From the NCBI GenBank assembly GCA_023427825.1, contig JAEZAI010000207.1, positions 1 to 6,542 on the forward strand: a stretch of DNA of 6,542 nt, read 5' to 3'. The stretch comes from Actinomycetes bacterium (GTDB lineage: Bacteria > Actinomycetota > Acidimicrobiia > Acidimicrobiales > Microtrichaceae). Under the pieces are notes generated by a model that saw nothing but the letters and a program-made list of their open reading frames with translations, was not told the origin of the DNA and made no database searches. The position numbers and the translations under genes are program-made. Below, in pieces: positions 1 through 5,334 of the stretch (its first letter is position 1; each line of letters starts with the position of its first letter).

Positions 1-2535
1 GTGCAGCTCATCACCGACCATCCCGGCGGCACGGTCACGCTGTCCGACGTGCCGGCCGAGGTGCAGGTGGACATGCGCCTCGCCGGTGACGGCGGCGTCA
101 CGCTCTCCGCGTCGCTCACCCACGAGGGCCGACCCATCGCCGGTGCGCCCGGCACCCAGGTGCTCATCGGCCGGCCGCCCACGGGTGTGGTGGTCACCGA
201 CGGCGCGGACATGGGGCTCATCCCGCTGGCCAAGCCCGTCCACCACACGATCGCCCCCATGATCGACGGCCGGACCGTCCACGTGCCCGAGGACGACCTC
301 GACGAGCTGTTCGACGTCTACCAGCCCCGGCTGGCCCAGGTCGCCAGCGTCGGGTCGTCGGACGGGTCCGTCACCATCGAGGACAGCGAGCTCGAGGGCA
401 TCGTCGCCCTCATCCGCCACGAGAGCGTGGACTCGGCCTCACTCAAGTGGGTCGCCCGCTACCGCCGCGGCCGCCGCCGCATCGACCACGCCCTCCTCTC
501 GCCGCTCGGCGTCGGCCGGGACCGTGCCGCCGAGCGGGAGCTGGTCGACAAGCTCGAGCTCCCCACGGACCTGCTCGACGGCCTGGCGGACATCGTCGGC
601 CGGCCGCTCGACCGCTCGATCACCGGGGTCGACACGGTGATCCTGTTCGCGCAGGTGGTGCCGTGGCTCATCGAGCGGGGCCAGGTCACGGTCGAGGTGT
701 CGGGCGACGCGCCCACGCTCCGGGAGGCCACCGAGGACCCGCTCATCGAGCTCCACGTCCAGGACCCGGCCGAGGAGGGCAACGACTGGTTCGACCTGGC
801 GGTACGGGTCACCGTCGGCGACGAGGAGGTGGAGTTCGCCCGCCTGTTCACGGCACTCACTCGCGACGAGCCGTACCTGGTGCTGGACAGCGGCACGTGG
901 ATCGACCTCGACCGCCCGGAGCTCGACCGGCTCCGAGAGCTCATCGACGAGGCCCGCGCCCTGATCGACGCGGATGGCGACGGCCCGGTCCGCATCAACC
1001 CGTTCCAGACGAGCTGGTGGGACGAGCTGACCACGTTCGGGGTGGTCGCCTCGCAGTCGGTGCGATGGAAGGAGCGGGTGTCCCGGCTGCACGACCTGTC
1101 GGCCCCCACGCCGGTGCCGCCGCCGGCCGGTCTGGCCGCCACCCTCCGGCACTACCAGCAGGAGGGCCTCGACTGGCTGGCGTTCCTGCACGACAACGGG
1201 CTGGGCGGCGTGCTCGCCGACGACATGGGTCTGGGCAAGACCGTGCAGACCCTGGCGCTGTTCCTGCACGTCCTCGAGTCCGACCCGAGCGCCCGGTTCC
1301 TCGTGGTGGCACCCACGAGCGTGGTCGAGAACTGGCACCGCGAGGCCGACCGCTTCGCTCCCGGCGTACCGATCAGCACCGTCCGCCAGACCCACGCCAA
1401 GCGCCGGACCACGCTGGCCCAGGCGGTCGGCGACGCCCGGATCGTCGTGACCTCCTACGCGCTGTTCCGCTTGGACTACGACGAGTACGCCACTCTCGAC
1501 TGGGACGTCCTGGTGCTGGACGAGGCGCAGTTCGTCAAGAACCACCAGAGCAAGGCGTACCAGTGCGCCCGGCGGTTGGATGCCCGCATGAAGCTGGCCA
1601 TCACCGGCACGCCCATCGAGAACAGCCTCATGGACCTGTGGTCGCTGCTGTCGATCACGGCGCCGGGCCTGTACCCCGACCCCAAGCGGTTCGCCGAGGT
1701 GTACCGCAAGCCCATCGAGAGCGGTCGTGCCCCCGAGCGGCTGGCCACGCTGCGACGGCGGGTGGCGCCGCTCATGCGCCGGCGCACCAAGGACGAGGTG
1801 CTCACCGAGCTGCCGCCCAAGACCGAGCAGACCGTCGAGATCGAGCTGAGCCCGCGCCACCAGCGCATCTACCAGGCCCAGCTCCAGCGGCAGCGCCAAA
1901 AGGTGCTCGGCCTGGTCGACGACGTGCAGAAGCACCGGTTCGAGATCCTGAAGTCGTTGACGATCCTCCGTCAGCTGAGCCTCGACCCGGTGCTGGTCGA
2001 CCCCGATCACCACGACGTCGGCTCGGCCAAGCTCGACCGCCTGCTCGACGACCTGACGATGGTCGTCGCCGAAGGCCACAAGGCGCTCGTGTTCAGCCAG
2101 TTCACCCGATACCTCCGGCTGGTCAGGAACCGGCTCGACGAGGCGGGCATCGCGCACGCCTACCTCGACGGGCGCACCCGGGACCGCCAGAAGCCGATCT
2201 CGGCGTTCAAGGACGGCGACGTCGACGTGTTCGTGATCAGCCTCAAGGCGGGCGGGTTCGGCCTGAACCTCACCGAAGCGGACTACTGCTTCGTGCTCGA
2301 CCCGTGGTGGAACCCCGCCACCGAGACCCAGGCCGTCGACCGTGCCCACCGCATCGGCCAGCAGAACCCGGTGATGGTCTACCGCTACGTGTCGGAAGGG
2401 ACGATCGAGGAGAAGGTCATGGAGCTCAAGGCCCGCAAGGCCGCCATCTTCTCGAGCGTGATGGAGGGCGACGACGACCACCTGTCGGGCGCACTCGACG
2501 CCGACGACATCCGGGCCCTCCTCGGCGACGACTGA
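1..2535 (+). CDS. SNF2-family DNA-dependent ATPase (SWI2/SNF2 helicase-like), 5' end probably outside the window
   Basis: This is a nucleic-acid-stimulated ATPase of helicase superfamily 2, SNF2 group, expected to translocate on duplex DNA and remodel protein-DNA complexes in the cytoplasm. Numbering from the first base, the first RecA lobe holds LRHYQQEGLDWL (382-393, Q-motif type), Walker A DDMGLGKT with K413, DEAQ at 507-510 (Walker B) and TGTPIEN at 535-541. The second lobe holds KALVFSQFT (694-702), SLKAGGFGLNLT (747-758), DPWWNP and QAVDRAHRIGQ (777-787) with arginines R781 and R784. All core motifs look intact. Residues 1 to about 370 are a non-catalytic region of the kind that precedes the motor in many bacterial SNF2 proteins. 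The frame is open at base 1. The GTG there could be a start, but no upstream sequence is visible, and relatives are often over 1000 aa, sometimes with a SWIM zinc finger, so the protein is probably truncated. The TGA at 2533-2535 is followed by a repeat array. The specific role is unknown. Confidence 0.95.
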   Translation: MQLITDHPGGTVTLSDVPAEVQVDMRLAGDGGVTLSASLTHEGRPIAGAPGTQVLIGRPPTGVVVTDGADMGLIPLAKPVHHTIAPMIDGRTVHVPEDDLDELFDVYQPRLAQVASVGSSDGSVTIEDSELEGIVALIRHESVDSASLKWVARYRRGRRRIDHALLSPLGVGRDRAAERELVDKLELPTDLLDGLADIVGRPLDRSITGVDTVILFAQVVPWLIERGQVTVEVSGDAPTLREATEDPLIELHVQDPAEEGNDWFDLAVRVTVGDEEVEFARLFTALTRDEPYLVLDSGTWIDLDRPELDRLRELIDEARALIDADGDGPVRINPFQTSWWDELTTFGVVASQSVRWKERVSRLHDLSAPTPVPPPAGLAATLRHYQQEGLDWLAFLHDNGLGGVLADDMGLGKTVQTLALFLHVLESDPSARFLVVAPTSVVENWHREADRFAPGVPISTVRQTHAKRRTTLAQAVGDARIVVTSYALFRLDYDEYATLDWDVLVLDEAQFVKNHQSKAYQCARRLDARMKLAITGTPIENSLMDLWSLLSITAPGLYPDPKRFAEVYRKPIESGRAPERLATLRRRVAPLMRRRTKDEVLTELPPKTEQTVEIELSPRHQRIYQAQLQRQRQKVLGLVDDVQKHRFEILKSLTILRQLSLDPVLVDPDHHDVGSAKLDRLLDDLTMVVAEGHKALVFSQFTRYLRLVRNRLDEAGIAHAYLDGRTRDRQKPISAFKDGDVDVFVISLKAGGFGLNLTEADYCFVLDPWWNPATETQAVDRAHRIGQQNPVMVYRYVSEGTIEEKVMELKARKAAIFSSVMEGDDDHLSGALDADDIRALLGDD

Positions 2536-2545
2536 CCGGGGTCCG

Positions 2546-2558
2546 GCGCGCTCCGCGC
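2546..2558. other. Short GC hairpin just after the SNF2 stop codon
   Basis: A perfect 5-bp stem (GCGCG / CGCGC) with a 3-nt loop lies 11 bases after the TGA of the SNF2 gene. There is no T-run after it, so it is at best a weak or Rho-assisted 3' end. It may be chance in DNA this rich in G and C. Confidence 0.25.
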
Positions 2559-2567
2559 TACGCTCGC

Positions 2568-2797
2568 CTCAACTTGTGCGGCAGACGCCCGTGGCGGGCA
2601 TCTCCCACACACGAACGCTCGGGCCGGCTCAACTTGTGCGGCAGACGCCCGTGGCGGGCGCCGCTCGCACACGAACGCCGGGGCTGGCTCAACTTGTGCG
2701 GCAGACGCCCGTGGCGGGCATCTCCCACACACGAACGCTCGGGGCGGCTCAACTTGTGCGGCAGAGGCCCGTGGCGGGCCGATCTCGCACAAGTTGG
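2568..2797. repeat. Tandem array of four 60-bp-period palindromic units
   Basis: Units begin at 2568, 2628, 2688 and 2748, each opening with CTCAACTTGTGCGGCAGA. The period is exactly 60 bases. The first 32 bases are identical in units 1-3, and unit 4 differs there by one base. Units 1 and 3 differ at a single position overall, while unit 2 differs from unit 1 at eight positions, all in its second half. Every unit contains GCCCG-TGG-CGGGC, a 5- to 6-bp stem with a 3-nt loop. Unit 4 is cut short at about 2797. The array sits between the converging SNF2 gene (+) and the acidic-protein gene (-), where REP/BIME-like intergenic palindromes often occur. Because 60 is a multiple of three, several frames stay open across it and show 20-residue repeats. 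These are consequences of the period, not evidence of coding. I do not recognise the repeat family. Confidence 0.93.
2751..2795. repeat. Nested inverted repeat in the fourth unit (possible bidirectional terminator or REP-like element)
   Basis: The outer arms AACTTGTGCG (2751-2760) and CGCACAAGTT (2786-2795) are perfect 10-bp reverse complements. Inside them is a second perfect stem, GGCCCG (2766-2771) / CGGGCC (2775-2780), with loop TGG. The two stems are separated by symmetric 5-nt internal loops (2761-2765 and 2781-2785). The structure would fold the same way in transcripts from either strand, and it lies between two convergent genes. There is no T-tract on either side, so canonical intrinsic termination is not supported. 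A REP-like element, a protein-binding dyad or an RNA 3'-end stabiliser are alternatives. Confidence 0.85.
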
Positions 2798-2810
2798 CCG
2801 GCGCGACGGG

Positions 2811-3101
2811 TCAGGGCTCCTCGTCGAGGGCCTCGTCGACGAGGGCCTCGAGCTCGTCCTCCCGCTCCTCCCGCTCGAGCTCCTCGACCAGCGGGTCGGG
2901 CGTCTCGCGACGGACACGCTCCTCGAGCGGCTCGTCGAACTCCTCCTCGGCGGCGGTGATCCCGTACTCGTGAACGCCCATCGCCCGCATGGGTGGATCG
3001 TTCAGGTCGTGGGCAGGGTCGTCATCGAACTCGGGCGCGTCGTCGGACACACGGATCTCGTCCTCGTCGAGTGCCTCGGCCTGATCCTGCTCATCGCTCA
3101 T
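2811..3101 (-). CDS. Small highly acidic protein, DUF5709-like
   Basis: This is a 96-residue protein with 40 Asp/Glu, seven Arg and no Lys, so it is strongly anionic. No signal peptide or membrane segment is visible. Residues 42-69 (GVHEYGITAAEEE, then LEERVRRETPD) match my recollection of the actinobacterial DUF5709 pattern, in which a G-x-T-A-A-E segment is followed by a leucine/arginine/glutamate stretch ending in P-D. That assignment is from memory. The C-terminal third is Glu/Leu-rich and probably helical. The ATG at 3101 is preceded by AGAAGG about five bases upstream, a good ribosome binding site. The gene starts 28 bases after the stop of the DM13 gene on the same strand, suggesting co-transcription. 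Function is unknown; a soluble, partly disordered cytoplasmic protein is likely. Confidence 0.82.
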   Translation of the reverse strand: MSDEQDQAEALDEDEIRVSDDAPEFDDDPAHDLNDPPMRAMGVHEYGITAAEEEFDEPLEERVRRETPDPLVEELEREEREDELEALVDEALDEEP

Positions 3102-3129
3102 GCGGCCTTCTTACCCCCGAACGCGCCCG

Positions 3130-3660
3130 TCACGCCGCGCGCAGTTCCGCCGCCCCGAACGGGACGGAGAACCGCCTGCACCAGATCACCACCGAGTGGA
3201 AGTCCGCCGGGTCCAGGTCCTCGGGCAGCGCGTAGGACTGCGTCCCGATGTTCCCCTTGAGCCCGTCGACCCTGATCGCCCCGGCCAGGAAGTCCGCGTC
3301 GTCCGACGGCTCGGCGGGCGAGAGGTAGACGTGCAGGTCCGGCCCGTTGTCGCCGCGCAGCTCGTCGAAGACGAGCACCGGCCCGTCGTCGGTTCGCACG
3401 ATCGCTACGTCGCCGGCGGTCGAGTGCCGAAGGCTCTCCCACTTCCCCGTCGCCACGACGGTCGCCGCGTCGGCATCCGTCGACGCGTCACCGTTCTCGC
3501 CCGCCCGCAGTGCCGCGGCCACGTCCGGATCGAGCGGCTCGTCCACGACCCGATCGATGAACAGCAGGTCCGGACGGAACTGCAGGAAGGCGAACGTCCC
3601 GGCCGCCACCAGCACCGCGCCGCCGATCAGCAGCCACGTCCTGAGCCTGATGCGTCGCAC
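3130..3660 (-). CDS. Membrane-anchored DM13-domain protein
   Basis: This is a 176-residue protein. Residues 1-8 are basic (RRIRLR), followed by a hydrophobic segment at about 9-28, giving an N-in anchor or uncleaved signal with the rest outside the cytoplasm. Residues about 30-66 form an Asp/Ala-rich spacer. Residues about 68-174 carry DM13 hallmarks: DNGPDLHVYLS (104-114), GLKGNIGTQSYALP (133-146), and VVIWCRRFSVPFGAAEL (157-173) with the conserved Cys, C161. DM13 domains have been proposed to act in extracytoplasmic redox or electron transfer, largely because of that Cys, but the biochemistry is not settled. I chose the GTG at 3660 because AAGGGGG lies about 8 bases upstream and the membrane segment follows at once. 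The frame stays open further upstream, but that stretch overlaps the opposite-strand NTF2-like gene. The likely operon partner is the downstream acidic protein. Confidence 0.9.
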   Translation of the reverse strand: MRRIRLRTWLLIGGAVLVAAGTFAFLQFRPDLLFIDRVVDEPLDPDVAAALRAGENGDASTDADAATVVATGKWESLRHSTAGDVAIVRTDDGPVLVFDELRGDNGPDLHVYLSPAEPSDDADFLAGAIRVDGLKGNIGTQSYALPEDLDPADFHSVVIWCRRFSVPFGAAELRAA

Positions 3661-3712
3661 GCTCGCACCCCCTTCCCCGGACCGACGCCCGAAGGGCACC
3701 AGCCGCGCGACG

Positions 3713-3740
3713 AGCGTACCGACGCACCTCCGCCCGTCGA
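3713..3740 (-). promoter_or_regulatory. Candidate promoter for the DM13 / acidic-protein operon
   Basis: Reading leftward, TCGACG (3740-3735, four of six matches to TTGACA) is followed after 16 bases by TACGCT (3718-3713, a TANNNT -10 form). Transcription would begin near 3705, leaving a leader of about 45 nt before the GTG at 3660. It lies in the 126-bp divergent gap 3661-3786. This is a motif match only, and such matches are easy to find by chance. No comparable promoter was found for the rightward gene in the same gap. Confidence 0.25.
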
Positions 3741-3786
3741 CGTCGAACCCTGGACCGGCGCGAAGCGGACCGCGACACTGGCCGAC

Positions 3787-4215
3787 ATGACCGCCGACGT
3801 CACCGAGACCGAGACCAACCGCCACCTCGTGCTCGACGCGTTCGAGCGCTGGACCGACGGTTCGGCACCGATCAGCGACCTGTTCGCCGACGAGATGCGC
3901 TGGCGGGTCGAGGGCAACTCGCTCGCGGCCAAGGAGTACGCCTCCAAGCAGGAGTTCCTCGACCAGCTGCTCGGGCCGTTCGGTGAGCGGTTCGCCCAGG
4001 GTGAGCGGTTCCGGCCCGTCGTCATCCGTCAGGTCCTCGCCGACGGCGACACCGTCGCCGTCATCTGGGACGGCTCCGGTGTGGCCAACGACGGCGTCCG
4101 GTACGACAACAGCTACGCCTGGATCCTGCGTCTGAGAGACGGTCTGGCCGTCGATGCCACCGCCTTCTTCGACGGCATCGCGTTCGACCAGCTCTGGACC
4201 CGCGTCACGCCCTGA
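3787..4215 (+). CDS. NTF2-like / SnoaL-like (ketosteroid isomerase-related) protein
   Basis: This is a 142-residue soluble protein without a signal peptide. The order of elements fits the NTF2-like cone fold: an N-terminal helix (NRHLVLDAFERWTDG, 11-25), a helix-strand turn with DLFADEMRWRVEG (31-43), a helix KQEFLDQLLGPFGERF (54-69), then strands at 76-84 (RPVVIRQVL), 88-95 (DTVAVIWD), 108-117 (NSYAWILRLR) and 121-128, ending in FFDGIAFDQLW (127-137). Such proteins bind small hydrophobic ligands; some are isomerases, hydrolases or cyclases and many have no known reaction. No catalytic assignment can be made here. The ATG at 3787 is chosen because homology-like content begins right after it. 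No strong ribosome binding site is visible, so a leaderless or weakly initiated message is possible. It is transcribed away from the DM13 gene and converges on the lipoprotein gene with a 37-bp gap. Confidence 0.85.
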   Translation: MTADVTETETNRHLVLDAFERWTDGSAPISDLFADEMRWRVEGNSLAAKEYASKQEFLDQLLGPFGERFAQGERFRPVVIRQVLADGDTVAVIWDGSGVANDGVRYDNSYAWILRLRDGLAVDATAFFDGIAFDQLWTRVTP

Positions 4216-4252
4216 CCGAACGCGTGCAGGGGCGGGCGCCGCTCGGCGGCAG

Positions 4253-5188
4253 CTATCCGTCGAGCTGTTCGCAACCCTCGAGCGTGTCGAGGCGTGGCGC
4301 CGCGTCCATCGCGGAACCCGGCGCGTCCAGGAAGGTGACGGGCGCCGATCCGCACTCGTAGCGGGCCCAGCTGGGCGGCGGCGTGTCGAACGGTGGCGCA
4401 CCCGGGAGCAACCGCTGGACCACCTCGATGCGGCCCTGGCCGAGCACGCGGTACCAGTACAGCCCTCGCTCCCCCTCGTCGCCGTGCTGCCCGATGGCGT
4501 ATTCCGACGGAGTGCCCGACTCGATCGCCTGCCGGATGCACGTGCGCGCCTCGAACTGCACGTCCTCGATCCCCACGTCCATACCGCACCACGCGAGGAC
4601 CGCCCGGTCGGTGAACCAGTCCGGAGCGTCCTCGTCCACCGCTGCCGGGAGCTCGGCGTCGAGCGCCACCTCCACCCCGTCGATCAGCGCGAGGTCGACG
4701 GCGCCGTCGGACGTGCGGGCGGCCACTCGAGGGGCGTCGATGCGGGACCACTCGCCGCTGCCGAAGTGATCGCGCGTCGCGTCGTGGAACGCTGCGACCT
4801 TGCCGTCCGCCCCGGTCACGTACACCGTCGTCACGGGGTCGCCCTCGACCGTGGTCGCTGTGGTGACGTACACCGCGTCGAGCTCGGCGAGCGTGCGGTC
4901 CAGGAAGCAACGGGCCGCGACCGACGCTTCGCCGGGTGGCACCGATCGGTGATCGGATCCGCAGATCTCGAACCCGTCGAGCGCTCCGAGCATCCGGGGC
5001 ATCGACTCCGGCACGACGCCGGCGTCCGCGAGCGCGGCATCGAGGTCCGCCGATCCCGGCACGGTGGTCTCGCCCGATCCGGACTCCTCGATCGGCAGGC
5101 GCCGAGGCGAGCCCTCCTCGCCGCACGACGCCGACAGCGCGACGACGAGCACGGAGAGGAGGACGACCGGACCGAGGTTGCGCCGCAT
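4253..5188 (-). CDS. Secreted lipoprotein with two copies of a Cys-containing module; function unknown
   Basis: This is a 311-residue protein. Residues 1-21 form a lipoprotein signal: MRRN, a hydrophobic core (LGPVVLLSVLVVALSA), then SASC with C22 as the predicted lipidated residue. A flexible acidic/Ser/Gly/Thr tether follows (23-47). The mature part has six further cysteines (76, 94, 201, 217, 279, 306), consistent with disulfides outside the cytoplasm. Residues 74-153 and 198-280 align as a duplicated module: C-G-x-D, 15-17 residues, A-R-x-C, then a Tyr/Val strand, an E-G/E-R turn, a strand (TTVYVTGADGKVAAFHD versus LYWYRVLGQGRIEVVQ) and a terminal W-x-R. The start ATG at 5188 has GGAGG four bases upstream. 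The gene sits downstream of the terminator of the Gly-rich protein gene, so it is probably a separate unit. I do not recognise a named family. Confidence 0.85.
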   Translation of the reverse strand: MRRNLGPVVLLSVLVVALSASCGEEGSPRRLPIEESGSGETTVPGSADLDAALADAGVVPESMPRMLGALDGFEICGSDHRSVPPGEASVAARCFLDRTLAELDAVYVTTATTVEGDPVTTVYVTGADGKVAAFHDATRDHFGSGEWSRIDAPRVAARTSDGAVDLALIDGVEVALDAELPAAVDEDAPDWFTDRAVLAWCGMDVGIEDVQFEARTCIRQAIESGTPSEYAIGQHGDEGERGLYWYRVLGQGRIEVVQRLLPGAPPFDTPPPSWARYECGSAPVTFLDAPGSAMDAAPRLDTLEGCEQLDG

Positions 5189-5277
5189 GCCACCTCCGAC
5201 GACCCGTGGGCCCGCGAAGTTCCCGAGGTCGCGCACGCGCCCTGCCGGTGCCGCGATGACCGTGAGGAACCGACCCG
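5189..5277 (-). promoter_or_regulatory. Leader and presumed promoter region of the lipoprotein gene
   Basis: This 89-bp stretch lies between the terminator and the lipoprotein start and must hold the promoter if the gene is transcribed independently. I see no convincing -10/-35 pair. The only clear element is the ribosome binding site GGAGG ending four bases before the ATG. Confidence 0.4.
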
Positions 5278-5311
5278 AAAACGCAGAGCGGGGCCCCGAA
5301 GGGCCCCGCTC
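5278..5311 (-). terminator. Intrinsic terminator with cUUCGg tetraloop after the Gly-rich protein gene
   Basis: On the minus strand an 11-bp perfect stem (5311-5301 with 5296-5286, sequence GAGCGGGGCCC / GGGCCCCGCTC) encloses the loop TTCG closed by a C-G pair, an exceptionally stable tetraloop in RNA. It is followed after TGCG by TTTT (5281-5278). It begins 23 bases after the TGA at 5335-5337. Its position and the T-run on the leftward side assign it to the gene ending at 5335. It also separates that gene from the lipoprotein gene starting at 5188. Confidence 0.88.
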
Positions 5312-5334
5312 CGTCCGGATCAGTTCGATCCCGA

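Noticed and set aside
439..2481. A 680-codon open frame on the minus strand inside the SNF2 gene
   Set aside because: It lies wholly antisense to a clearly conserved ATPase. Long antisense frames are expected in high-GC coding DNA, and its translation is low-complexity Val/Leu/Gln/Arg without domains.
2568..2797. CRISPR array
   Set aside because: The units are contiguous near-identical 60-mers. The variable part is partly conserved between units, so there are no unique spacers, and no cas genes are present.
2576..2959. A 127-residue plus-strand protein with perfect 20-residue repeats (RQTPVAG, HTRTLG), and matching minus-strand repeat peptides
   Set aside because: The 60-bp period keeps frames open automatically. 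The similarity is at the DNA and palindrome level and equally present in several frames. There is no good start signal, and the frame continues antisense into the acidic-protein gene.
447..3260. A 937-codon plus-strand frame overlapping SNF2, the repeat array and the DM13/acidic genes
   Set aside because: It is an Arg/Pro/Gly-rich out-of-frame translation over a real gene, then over repeats, then antisense to two supported genes. No domain is seen.
4216..4252. Bidirectional terminator in the 37-bp convergent gap between the NTF2-like gene and the lipoprotein gene
   Set aside because: Only a 4-bp CGCC/GGCG stem is present with no T-run, which is expected by chance at this base composition.
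3661..4401. Extending the DM13 protein upstream in frame to 4401 (423 residues)
   Set aside because: The extra 247 residues are antisense to the NTF2-like gene and would place the membrane anchor mid-protein. The GTG at 3660 has a ribosome binding site and leads straight into the anchor.
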